A stretch of DNA of 12,514 bases from Cyclostephanos tholiformis. Lineage: Eukaryota; Bacillariophyta; Thalassiosirophyceae; Thalassiosirales; Thalassiosiraceae. The notes beneath the pieces were generated by a model. The model searched no databases and was not told the origin of the DNA. It saw only the letters and a list, made by a program, of their open reading frames with translations. Position numbers and translations under genes: made by a program. Location of the stretch: the NCBI GenBank assembly GCA_036939975.1, contig JALLPB010000893.1:1-12514 (forward strand), given 5' to 3'. Of this stretch, positions 1-9,300 are shown one piece after another. Position 1 is the stretch's first letter, and each line of letters opens with the position of its first letter.

Positions 1-1167
1 TTGTGATGACATTGCGCCAAGGGAAGCAAAGGGCTTATCCCCCCGCATCAGAATGTACTTTGGCATTCAGTAGGCGAGTTCCAAGTCCATAAGGTGTTCT
101 TGGTTGAGCCAGCCACAGAGGTCGTCTGTTGTCTCCACCAGGAGATGGGTTCTGTCGTCGTTGAGACAGACCAGTATATGTGCCGCCAATTCCCGATGAC
201 CACAGCTTGGACATCTCTCATCCGGGCAGTCTAGGCCAGAGTATTTCCCAACCTGGACCCTTGTCCTTTAGTACCCTGTATGTTGTTTTGAATGCCATAA
301 TTTGTACATGTCAGTTTTACACGATAGCGCAAGGTCGAGTTACTCCCAGTCCACCTCGTCAGAGCGGTCTTGAGGCCACTTCATGGTTTCAGGAACCAGG
401 CATCTTGCAATTTCCTTGCTGGCATGAAAACGAATCGGGTGTGACACATCGTTCGTAACCTTGTTTCCCCAGATCACGACAGCAATGTCCTCTCTTGGTA
501 GAAGTTGAGTGGGGACGCTGAGATGACCGGTTGTGATAGCCTGGTGGACCCTGGCCTTTGTGGTTGTATTGCACACACAGTTGAACTGTTGGACTAAGAA
601 TAGCTGATGCCAGAGAAGGATTCTCTCCATATGTCCAGAAACGTGTCGGTAGGTGAAATGTCCAGTGAGCATGGCCTTTGTTGAGCGTAAGCTGCGATGG
701 ATGTCCGAGCAAGCCGTGCTAGGTCTGATTCGTCTGCACTCGCGTGAGCTCAGCTGGAGGGCATGGAGGTTGTCGCAGCACAACGTTGCCGTCCACCACT
801 TGATCTTGTAGAAGTCCAACAGTGCCAGAGCAAAGAGATGTAGTGAGCACAGTAGGAGCAGTTCAGCTTCATAGGAGCTGGCCGACAAAGTATTCTCCCA
901 GAATGACCCAGCTAGGCATTTTCCTGTGTTGGCACAAAATATTATCCATCTGACACCGCTGATAACAGGGGCTCTCTTCCTTTCATATGATCCGTCCGTC
1001 ACCCATATAAGGGAGTGTAATGTCATCCCCTGAATCAACCAGAAGAGGTCGTGTTTCATGCTCTGGCCGTCCTCTATCCCTTTCCATATCCATTCTCCCC
1101 CCCAGGACTTAAAATGTGCCCAGAAGTCATTGTGTGGTTGTGGGCCGTTGGTCAGGCTTCTTTTACT
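1..1167 (-). pseudogene. LINE-like retroelement relic: RNase H domain plus C-terminal zinc-binding motif
   Basis: One minus-strand frame is readable from 1167 to the left edge, with in-frame stops at 340 (TAA), about 265 (TAA) and 67-69 (TGA). The best ORF starts at an ATG at 1059 (239 codons), but coding-like sequence with several Trp residues precedes it. The ORF shows an RNase H fold pattern: TDGSY (Asp22), SYEAEL (Glu66), CDNLHAL (Asp96) and HVSGH (about 139-143). These are three of the four metal-binding acids; the fourth position, normally C-D in related elements, reads C-N (Asn164). After the stop at 340, bases about 180-230 encode CPSC followed by His and Cys (C-x2-C-x7-H-x3-C), the knuckle that often follows RNase H in LINE polyproteins. 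RNase H in such elements removes RNA from RNA:DNA hybrids during reverse transcription. The RT part is absent, consistent with 5' truncation. The decay indicates a dead copy. The LINE assignment is inferred from domain order. Confidence 0.7.
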
Positions 1168-1685
1168 TTAGACTTATTGGTCAGATTGGCGATGTTTCTC
1201 ATTGGCAAAATGATTTCATCAATGGTTATTGATTTGGCTTTAAAGTCCATGACAATACCTAATTTCTCCATTGAGTTACACCCAATGATGAGGTCAAACA
1301 CTGGCTTACTCATCTTTTGGTCATATTCAAAAACATCCGGTTCCACTAGGAACTCTTTGCTATTGCTGTATTTGAAGAATTTTATTGCAAGCTTGCCTCT
1401 TCCTTTTGTGTGGAAGACCCCATTCAACATGTGCCATGAGTATGACACCTGCCTAGTCAAGTAGGAGAAGTGTGTAGGTGTCCCTTTTTTATGAAAAAGG
1501 ATGTCGCCTGAGCCACTATCAAGTAGGACTTGAATTAGTTTTTCTTTAGTAACTTTATTGCTACTTTTGTGATGATGGGCATGGTTATACTTGGCCACTG
1601 CCACTACTGCTCTCACCTTCCCCTTTTTGTTTATTTTTGAAGGGGGTGAGTGTTCGATTATAGTTACTTTTGTGATGGTGGCCAT
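1152..1685 (-). pseudogene. Ty3/Gypsy-like retrotransposon aspartic protease (fragment of gag-pol)
   Basis: This 177-codon open frame carries a retropepsin signature: LLDSGSG with catalytic Asp56, and later DLIIG at 131-135 followed by LGIVMDFKAKSITID, the usual second half of a Gypsy-type protease. Retropepsins act as dimers to cut the Gag-Pol polyprotein. The ATG at 1685 lies in the duplicated segment and is probably not the original start: in related elements protease is fused downstream of Gag. The frame ends at a TGA (1152-1154) just after KSKVKEA, where such polyproteins normally continue into a linker and reverse transcriptase. No RT follows; the sequence becomes a different element's RNase H segment. 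Part of a dead copy, although this domain itself has no internal stop. Confidence 0.75.
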
Positions 1686-1767
1686 GGCTATACTTGGCCA
1701 CTGCCATTACTCCCATCACCTTCCCCTTTTTGTTTATTTTTGAAGGGGGTGAATGTTTGATTTTATC
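1562..1767. repeat. 103-bp tandem duplication at the gag/protease boundary
   Basis: Two adjacent copies (1562-1664 and 1665-1767) share anchors at a constant offset of 103 bp: TACTTTTGTGATG at 1562 and 1665, CTTGGCCACTGCCA, and CCTTTTTGTTTATTTTTGAAG. They differ by scattered substitutions, so the event is not recent. Because 103 is not a multiple of 3, the extra copy throws the gag frame out of register with the protease frame and creates new stops. It lies inside the minus-strand retrotransposon relic. Confidence 0.85.
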
Positions 1768-1839
1768 ATAATTATTTTTTGCTAGTTTTGATTTTACTAG
1801 CTATGGTAGTTTTAATAGGACTGGAGGGAGTAACACATA

Positions 1840-2325
1840 TTTCTAATTTAGACTTTTTGTTGCTACAGGATCCTACTACATTACTACTGCACCCACTATC
1901 CTATTCCGAGTCGGTATCACTAGAGTTACTGTCTTCCTGGCAACATTTCTTCTTTCGCGAGCTTTTCTGGGTCTTTATGACAATTTTCTTGAGTTTTGAG
2001 AAATATTCCATGATCTGCTCAAAGGAATTAGAATTTACTTTCTTACCGATACTGTGGCATTTCTATCCAATGGCTGCTTTCCCTTTCCCACTGAAATTCT
2101 TTTGTAGAGTTCCATCTTTGTTGTACTTACGACACTCACTGGTATTGTGGGTTGTGTGCGTGCCCCCATATTTCTGGCACAGCATGCAACTTTTTGTGGC
2201 TCTTGCCTTTTTGGGGACTCAATTTTGTGGGAATTACTACCCTTGTGCTTACCTTTGCCATGCTTTCCAGTGGGTTTCTCAGCACTTTCCTCTGCAACCT
2301 TTTCCTTGGCATTGGAATTTGCAGA
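1840..2325 (-). pseudogene. Ty3/Gypsy-like Gag C-terminal part: basic linker and CCHC zinc knuckle (broken)
   Basis: Reading the minus strand from 2325, a Lys/Glu-rich stretch (KEKVAEESAEKPTGKHGKGK) leads into a zinc-knuckle motif at 2188-2132. It begins CMLCQKYGG and continues to HNTSEC, giving C-x2-C-x9-H-x4-C. This is the nucleocapsid part of Gag, which binds element RNA in virus-like particles. A basic tail and a Ser/Asp-rich end (about 1990-1900) follow. The gene is broken: the linker and the knuckle are in different frames (a one-base shift near 2190), a TAG interrupts at 2064-2066, and another TAG follows the acidic end. The 553-bp insertion at 2326-2878 separates it from the front of gag. 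Confidence 0.7.
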
Positions 2326-2537
2326 AAGGAGGACAGAAGGGTAATGATAGCAGCAGCCAAAAAGAATTGTTTGGTAGTCCGGCAATCAGTGATAGTCCAA
2401 GGAGGAGTAGCAGAAGGACCAGAGGAGAGTGGTAGTCAGTGTCAGGTGAAGAAAGTATACAATATACAACATTTAAAAGACATTTATTAGTAAGGAAAGG
2501 AAATAAATTAGCTTCAAATAATTATATATTTGTTTGA

Positions 2538-2594
2538 TAAAATAAATTTTATAAGTGTGTTGGGTAAGAACACACTGATCAAATTAATTTGATC
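2538..2594. repeat. Hairpin repeat copy 1 plus an 18-bp palindrome
   Basis: The stem GTGTGTT (2555-2561) pairs perfectly with AACACAC (2569-2575) around the loop GGGTAAG (2562-2568), and the next pair outward is A-T. It is followed directly by the perfect palindrome GATCAAATTAATTTGATC (2577-2594). Confidence 0.8.
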
Positions 2595-2612
2595 GAGTAA
2601 ATTTTGTTTTTT

Positions 2613-2676
2613 GCAATCTAATAAATTTTATCAGCATGATGGGTAAGAACACGCCGAGAAAATTTACTTTATTGCA
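2613..2676. repeat. Hairpin repeat copy 2 (diverged)
   Basis: The loop GGGTAAG sits at 2641-2647. The inner stem is degraded, but the outer arms still pair imperfectly: GCAAT...AAATTTT on the left against AAAATTT...ATTGC on the right, about 18 of 23 positions. Confidence 0.65.
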
Positions 2677-2694
2677 ATCATAAAGTAATGATAG

Positions 2695-2755
2695 CAATCG
2701 AATAAATTTTATCAGCATGTTGGGTAAGAACACACTGATAAAATTTATTTGATTG
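2695..2755. repeat. Hairpin repeat copy 3 (long arms)
   Basis: Left arm AATAAATTTTATCAG (2701-2715) is the perfect reverse complement of CTGATAAAATTTATT (2735-2749). Pairing extends six bases further outward with one mismatch. The loop GGGTAAG is at 2722-2728, flanked by TGTT/AACA and two inner mismatches. A near-palindromic GATC-flanked block follows at 2757-2774, as after copy 1. Confidence 0.85.
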
Positions 2756-2803
2756 GGATCAAATTTATTTGATCACGATGATAAAGAAATAATGTATTTG
2801 ATC

Positions 2804-2854
2804 AAATAAATTTTATAGGTGTGTTCTTACCCAACACACCCATAAAATAAATTT
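2804..2854. repeat. Hairpin repeat copy 4 (inverted orientation)
   Basis: Here the loop is CTTACCC (2826-2832), the reverse complement of the other three. The inner stem GGTGTGTT (2818-2825) pairs perfectly with AACACACC (2833-2840), and outer ATTTTAT/ATAAAAT arms extend it. The outermost inner-stem pair is G-C where copy 1 has A-T, a compensatory difference. Confidence 0.85.
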
Positions 2855-2882
2855 CTTCGAGATCCCAGTTTGCATCTTCAGA

Positions 2883-3979
2883 GGTTTTCAACATTCTCAA
2901 GAATGCCCAATTGCTTCCTAACATTCTGGGGGAGCAAATCCTGCAAATGATTGTACTGATCCTGCCAAGACTTGGGGCACATGTGAAGGAGAAGGTTTGC
3001 TAGTTCAGCCTCATCAAAGGCTAGGATGGGCATAGTTGCAGCAGTTGCACGAGGGCTGACAAAGGTGCAAGGTAGGTGCAGGAGGTAGCCATTGAGCTGT
3101 TCTACTCATTGGAAGATATACCTTACCGGGGCTTGCTGGGGTATCTTCAGCACGTTGCTAATATAGAAGTGCTGCTGCTTGGCTGCATTGCCAGGGAACA
3201 TGTCCAGAAGGTGGAAGGTGATGCAATCCTAAAAGGACTCCATACTCCTTCCATGCTCTTCAGCGTGTTTGTTCCGCTGAAGATTGGTCCATGGGGCTGC
3301 CCTGACTTGAATGGAGACAATTTTGTTCTAGTGGAATTGGGCGTCTTTGCTGAGAAGGTTCACATAGAGCAAGAAGAAACCTTCAGTGGTCATGGCCTTG
3401 GCCTCTAAGGCCATTTTCTTCTCCAGAAGGGTGTCTTTAACGCTTGCTTTTAATTTGTCTTGTGACAACAGGTTAGGCTCTTTGGCATCCTTCTTTTTTT
3501 GCATTTGCGATGGCCCTTTGGAGACTCTTGACTTGTTTGATGGACTTAGATTCTGCCTCTAGAGCATCTTTGTAGTCTTTGACCAGCCTCTTCCTCTTGC
3601 ACATGCTTTTTGCCTGTTGCACATGAATGAGAAAGGCCTCCTGGGTCCCAGTGTCCCAGATGGGTACACAAAACTCTGTCTTGTTGGGGAGTTTGATCTT
3701 GTAAGAATAATCCTTTCCCTTGCTGACAGCTTCTTGGACCTCATCTACTACTGGTATGTAGGGGATGGGAGGTTGTTTCTTGCGGTTCCCTTTCTTGCAC
3801 TCCTGATTTTTCAGGCCTTTGGGGACTGCCTTGTTTGCACTCATTTTTTGTAGGGCCTGTCCTAACTTGGTTCCAAGGAATAAGGACTTGAAGAAGCTCT
3901 TTGGAGGACTTGCTATGAACTTCAGGTACCGCATTGAGGAGGATGTGTACCTCAAAGCTAGCGCCTTGGGCTCAGCCAT
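2883..3979 (-). pseudogene. Ty3/Gypsy-like Gag N-terminal and middle part (broken)
   Basis: The minus-strand ATG at 3979 (context CACCATGG) opens 168 codons ending at a TAA at 3473-3475. Recognisable features are a Lys-rich N-terminus, MRYLKFIASPPKSFFKSLFLG, a basic KKGNRKKQP patch, then FCVPIWDTGTQEAFLIHVQQA. From memory the last resembles the Gag core of gypsy-type elements in diatoms. A one-base shift in the T7 run at 3494-3500 moves coding into another frame, where Gag-like sequence continues to about 2883 (for example DCITFHLLDMFPGNAAKQ, FDEAELANLLLHMCPKSW and NVRKQLGILENVEN). That stretch is interrupted by stops at 3328-3330, 3229-3231 and 3106-3108. Gag would form the particle shell. 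Three stops, a frameshift and the 553-bp insertion make this a dead copy. Confidence 0.7.
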
Positions 3980-4390
3980 GGTGACAAAAAAATCTCATAG
4001 AGGCGACTGGCATTCATGATGGCAATTACTGGAATCAACATATCTAGCTCTCGTAGGTACATAGGCTAGCTAGATCATCGTCTTGGATGGCAATTCATAG
4101 TTGGCTTGGAAGTAGGTTATCAATTGATAGTGACCTAGGCTGTTCGATAACTTCCCCTGAAATGGACTGTTACAAGTGAAAATGAAGTGACATGTAGTCC
4201 AGGCAAGGAAGGGAAAATTAGGAGCATATTTTTATGCTTAAGATATGAAGTGGATTGCCCAGGCTAAAGCTAGGGGGATAGGATGCAACCTGTAGGATTC
4301 TACAGGTGTTGGTACATCTTTGTGATGTATTTTGATGTTCCTCCTTGAGTATGTACAAATGTCGGAGGGCTTGAAGATCTCCCTTCAACA

Positions 4391-4449
4391 TCATATGATG
4401 TGGTGGATCCCTATTCAACATCCAATGATGTGGTGGATCCCTATTCAAT
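4391..4449. repeat. 30-bp direct repeat, two copies
   Basis: GATGTGGTGGATCCCTATTC occurs at 4398 and again exactly 30 bp later at 4428, each followed by AA. A partial third unit (CCCTTCAACATC) precedes it at 4381. The open frame across it on the minus strand simply translates the repeat (NRDPPHH twice) and is not a credible gene. Confidence 0.85.
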
Positions 4450-4466
4450 AACCGGTGGTGTCTTAG

Positions 4467-4497
4467 ACCTCTGATGTCAGTCTATGACCTCAGAGGT
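4467..4497. repeat. 8-bp inverted repeat
   Basis: ACCTCTGA at 4467-4474 is the reverse complement of TCAGAGGT at 4490-4497, with a 15-bp spacer. It lies next to the direct repeat near the presumed outer end of the retroelement. Function unknown. Confidence 0.6.
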
Positions 4498-4560
4498 TCC
4501 ACTTGGAGTGCGATCGTATCAATTTTGGGGCGATCGAGTTGGGAGGAGGTTAAAAAATGA

Positions 4561-5126
4561 AATGAAATAGATGAGTGTACTAATTAATTTTTTTCTTAGC
4601 CGATTTATATAATTCAATAAAATCCTTCGATAGTACCCTTAATCAGTCTATTGGAAAGAGGTTCCAGTGAGGGGGTGGCAAAAAATAACATAGCCATGCC
4701 ATAGGATCTGGCGAACGGCTTCACCATTGTTCGTTAAGTCTTTTGTTAGGAAAAGTACCTAATTCAGGTACGATAGATACCAGTAACACACCGAGGTATT
4801 ATCATAGAGAACCTCGACAAGTATCACTGAAACGCGCCATATTTTCTGTCATTGGAAAAACAACCAAGGGGAAACAATGACAAAAAAAATGGAGAGGATG
4901 GAATTGTTGTTAGGTGACACGACAATAATATCGAGAACCATGAGAGATACATAATCTCCATACATACACACCATCCAACAACACTCCTTTCTCTTTCAAC
5001 GAGGAGGAGATCGAAGGGAGGATATAATATCATATTATCGAGACCCAAGACGAAGCCCCCCCCCCAAAAAAAACAAGGACGACAAAGGCAAAGGAAGGCT
5101 CGCGGAAGACGTGTAAAATAATAATA
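4561..5126. other. Intergenic region and upstream sequence of the Ctf4-like gene
   Basis: No supported gene. The last 120 bp before the start codon contain a TATA-like ATATAATATCATATTATC (about 5020-5040), a C10 run followed by A8 (about 5056-5073), and AAAATAATAATAATG at the start codon. The promoter probably lies here, but no specific element can be proven. Confidence 0.4.
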
Positions 5127-6317
5127 ATGGTCGTCATCGGCGGACACTTCGACCCCGACGACGTCGAGGACGCGAGCAATCCGTATCCCCGTCCGTTGTT
5201 CCTATTGCCTTTGCCGCCCATCAACGCCGCGAACAGGGATGATGGCGTCGCGAGGCTCGACGACGGGAGCGCAGTCGTGGACTTGCTTGCCTACGGCGGC
5301 GACGACGGACGCATCTCCCTCCTCCTCCCTAATGAGCCCCCCCCCTCCGCCTCCGCCTCCTCCTCGAAATCGACGTCTACGGTCGTACTTAGGAGGTACG
5401 ACGACGAGGTACGTGCGATGGCGGTCTCGTCCGATGGCTTGCGAATCGCGATCGGATTCGACGATGGTTCCACGAGGGTATATAACTACGATGGATGGCG
5501 CGACAACAACGACGACGACGATGATGATAGCGCCGAGGGAGGAGGGGAGGGAGGACGACGACGTCGTCGTCCTAGTCATCCATTCGCCGTGCCACCGCCC
5601 TCGAAATCGTCGTCCAGGGGGGGCGACGGCGATTACGTCCACGACGAGGACGTGGACGCGATCGACCTCTTCCTAACCCAGGGCGGCGACGACGACGACG
5701 TTGATGACGACCCGGGAACGGGCAGGGACGGAACAACACGTAGGAACGCGGGGGCGACGTCCGTTTACGACTGTCCCAGGATGGACGCGCCGGTGCGACA
5801 CCTGGCGTTCGATCCGAGATCGGGCATGAACGGATTCCCATATTACCTGACGATCGCGTCCGAGAGCGGGAATGCGCCATTGACGATAGTCGACGTCACG
5901 TCGGAACGCACCGCGATCGGCAGATCGGGCGGGTTGGAGGAGGACGAGGGGGACGGGATGCCGACGATGCACCTCGCCGAATCGAGCTGCGATGCTCATC
6001 GCGGCGGAGGCGTTCGCGGGGTGGCATACGCAGTCCTAAAGTCCGAGGGAGGAGGACGATCGTCCCCAAACGACGACCTCGTCCTATTAACGTCGTTGGG
6101 GATGGACGGCAGGTCGGTACTGTGGGACGTATCGTCGAACGATCCGGAGGTGGGATGGGACGTCATCGGCGTGGAGGTGGCGCCATCGGTGCCGAGGCCG
6201 GACGTTGGCATGAACGTCGCGGATTCGGCCGACAAGGCTAGTCGACCGATGTGGGATAGCATGAGGGGGGGGGGGGGGGGGGTGATGTACCCCCCGGGAA
6301 GGACGGGGGTGCAGTGN

Positions 6318-6387
<70 letters not shown>

Positions 6388-9300
6388 GATGTACCTCCCG
6401 GGAAGGACGGGAGTGCAGTGTCGCATCGTGCCGAGGGCGTCGATGACCACGACCGAGAGGGAGCCGAGGAGGGGAGGATTATTGGACGGTCCGCCGAAGT
6501 TCGTCGTCGATGGGTCGTCGTCGTCGTCGTTGTCGTCACGTCATATCGACGCGATAGTAGTCATCGCGATCGAGCCGTCCGACGATGGCGGTACCTCCAA
6601 ACGTAGGATAGTCACGGGCGGGAAGGACGGGAGGGTATTCCTTTGGAACGTGGACGTCGAGGACGGCACCGGCGACGCCGTCGAGGTGAACATTTACCGC
6701 GACGATGCTGGACGCGGTGGAGGGGGAAAGGGGGGGATGGGTAGGTATGGCATCCCTCCCGTAACCGACGTGGTCTGGCGTAGGAGGGAGGAGATGCACG
6801 TGGCGTTCGGTGATGGGATGGTGTGCGTCGTGCCAATGACGGATATCGTAAACGATCGTCCGAATGAAGCGAACAAGGCGAAGGAGGGGAAGACTAGTGG
6901 GATGGGCCTTGGCGGCATGAAGGGGAAGCGTAGTGATGTCGATTTCGCGAAGGATGACGACGACGACGATGACGTCTTTTCGGATGGATCGATCCAAGCC
7001 GCGACAAGCATTAGGGCGGCGCCAGCCCTCAGCGACAATAACGACTCAGACGAGGTGGAGGCTTCCACGGCGGCCGAAGATGAAGTTCCCTCGAATTGCA
7101 GGACGACTACCGGCGCCTCCAAGTTCATCGACGACGAGGCCAAGGATGCCAGCGGCGACGACGATGACGGCATTGATGACGAGATTCAGTACGATGATGT
7201 TGTCGATGTTCCCTCCAAAGGCAACGATGTGACAGACAAGGACGGAAACGACGACAATATGTCACGAGGGGACGAAGGCTACGCATTCAACTCCCAGGAC
7301 GATCTTCTCGACTACGACGACTCTCACGCCGCCGCCGATCCAGTCCCAACGACGAGGGTTTACTTGCAGCCCCCGTTCTCCCCCTCCAGCAGTCCCCTGG
7401 AATTGCCCCGTCGCATCCTTTGCTGGAATCACGTTGGCGTCGTCACTCTGCGCCACGATGACGCCGATGGAGTGGGGGCCGATACGAATAGCAACAACAA
7501 CCTGGTGGACATCGCGTTTCACGAGACTGCCAGCCTCTCGGGTGGGCGTCGTCCGATCACCTTCACGGACAACTGTGAGCTCGACATAATTTACATGTAT
7601 TTTTTTTTCAATTAAACCATGTTTGCGCTAACTCCTCTGAAATTATTTCATCCAGTGGGTTTCATCGTCGGTACCCTCGGCGAGGAAGGGGGGATGTTTG
7701 CGACTGACCTCCTAGATGATGAGGACGACTACGAGGACGACAACAACGATGGTGACGACTTCGCTGGACTGGGAATAATGTCTGAAATCGCTCGCAAGGC
7801 AATGAGACAGTCGAAGAAGGCGAAAAGGAAGGCGGGCGGCGGTGGCGCCAGTGGGAGCTCCGTGTACTTCCACAGATTTGAGACGTTCGGCAGGAACGCC
7901 GATAAGGATTGGGTCATGGCGTTGCCCGACGGGGAGCGCGTGTTGGGATGCGCCACAGGAGGCGGCTGGGGCGCGGTAATTACAAGGTTAGTGCTATCTG
8001 TCGTAATTATTCTTTCTCTCGATGGTTTTGGATGCAAATCTCACCATCTCTGCATCTTGCAACCCACATTCTAATACCCTCTTCACGTACGACACCAAAA
8101 AGCCGTCGATTCCTTCGCCTGTTCACCGTCTCCGGCCTGCAGGGTCCCGTGCTATGGATCCCCGGCGAGCCGGTGACAGTCGTCGGGCGCGATCGTTTCG
8201 TCGCGGTCTTCTACCATCGATCCGCCGCCCCCATGAGCGACGGGACGCAGCTCTTGGGATACTCTATCTTTGACGGACTGACGGGCGCCACCGTCGCTGG
8301 CGGGGACGTGTCGGCATTGAGTCCAGGCGCAACACTGACTTGGGTCGGTTTTAACGAAAAATGTGCCCTGTCCATTATGGACAGCGAGGGCATGTTCTCC
8401 ATGCTCGCACGATACCCCTCCTCCTCCAACTCTAGTAATGGGAACTGGATGCCCCTGCTCGACACTGTTGGACACAAGAAGAGCGCGAGCGACACTTATT
8501 GGCCCGTCGAGATCCACGGCGGGAAGCTGATTTGCGTGCCGTTAAGAGGAGGGAAGGAATATCCAGATGCGGCGAGAAGGCCCGTGACTACCACTCTATC
8601 ATTGAGGATTCCGATGGCCACTTCTCTAACCGCGAAAAGGTATGAGCCGTAACGAGAAAAAATTATGACGAAACGTCATTCTTGCACATTGTGGTGTCAT
8701 GCAATAAATTTGAAAACATCACCTTACTTGTCGCTGCATTTGTGTTTCCTTTTTCCTCGTTCAGTGGTACATTCGAAGAGTGTTCCGTTCGTGCAATCTT
8801 TGCCTTGAACCAGGAGAAGGTGGTCGACAATTATCTGGTATCCCAGGGGGAGGCAAACGAAGAAGAAATTGAAGAAAAGTACTTTGATAACTCTCGCAGA
8901 GTGGTGAGCTTCTACTTTCGTTATAGTTGTCCCATTACCCCGTTTGTTCTAACGTTACATCGTTGACCAAATCATACAAAACAAACAGGATAAGGTTGCA
9001 CTCAAGCTCTTTAGCTTAGTCGTTCAGGCTGGCAAAGTCGAGCGTGGATTTGACGTAGTCCAACGCCTTCACTCAGAGAAGGCGATGGACCTAGCCATCC
9101 AAATAGCAGATCGGTTAGGCCACCGCAAGCTAAGCGATCGCATAGAAGAATTGAAACTGCAGAAGTACCCTCCCATTGATGAATATGTTGAAGGAGAGCC
9201 ATTTGATGATGCTGCCAGTTTTGATTCTGGAAAGCGCAGTGGGAGAAGTGGTAGTTTCGATGCGGAGGAGGAGGAGCCAGTGATAGTCACTCGTCAGCAA

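Larger units (their letters stand above)
2326..2878. mobile_element. AT-rich, hairpin-bearing insertion inside gag (unclassified)
   Basis: Gag-like sequence stops at about 2883 and resumes at about 2325 on the minus strand. The intervening 553 bp has no credible coding content, is very AT-rich in its middle, and holds four related hairpins. A short CAGA flanks it on both sides (2322-2325 and 2879-2882), a possible 4-bp target-site duplication. Joining the gag flanks directly keeps a plausible reading across the gap. The two ends share only AAG, and I see no LTR-type TG...CA pair with matching flanks. Candidates are a non-autonomous foldback element (MITE-like), a solo LTR with eroded ends, or a simple insertion of foreign DNA. 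In the minus orientation it contains AATAAA-type strings near 2485. Confidence 0.55.
3980..4560. mobile_element. Probable 5' leader and possible LTR of the Gypsy-like element
   Basis: This stretch lies upstream of the minus-strand gag start and has no convincing gene on either strand. In an intact element it would hold the primer-binding site and 5' LTR. I could not identify LTR ends or a primer-binding site, and no matching 3' LTR exists in the window, so the outer boundary near 4,450-4,560 is a guess. It contains a 30-bp direct repeat and a short inverted repeat, listed separately. Confidence 0.35.

Noticed and set aside
1779..2435. Plus-strand 218-codon ORF across the gag and insertion region
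   Set aside because: It is the antisense of the zinc-knuckle gag relic and of the insertion. Its composition is dominated by Phe/Leu/Pro from reversed Lys/Glu-rich codons, and no domain is recognisable.
2538..2854. CRISPR array
   Set aside because: The repeats are palindromic, differ in length and spacing, and one is inverted. The genome is eukaryotic and there are no cas genes.
2326..2878. Group I/II intron or riboswitch
   Set aside because: I saw no conserved catalytic core, no intron-encoded protein and no known riboswitch pattern. The hairpins are short, simple and repeated.
3076..3408. Plus-strand 110-codon ORF
   Set aside because: It is the antisense of the middle part of gag, where the minus strand gives the Gag-like sequence.
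4824..5147. Minus-strand 107-codon ORF upstream of the Ctf4-like gene
   Set aside because: It translates a poly-C/poly-A promoter stretch, with no domain and low-complexity content.
5202..5999. Several long minus-strand ORFs opposite exon 1
   Set aside because: The high GC content and GAC/GTC-rich codons open all frames. Only the plus strand shows WD-type blades and leads into conserved downstream exons.
6087..6539. Minus-strand poly-Pro ORFs through the G run
   Set aside because: They are a translation of the artefactual poly-G tract read in reverse.
7619..8074. Separate gene starting at the ATG at 7619
   Set aside because: The ATG is inside intron 1. The residues after the acceptor continue the Ctf4 propeller started in exon 1.
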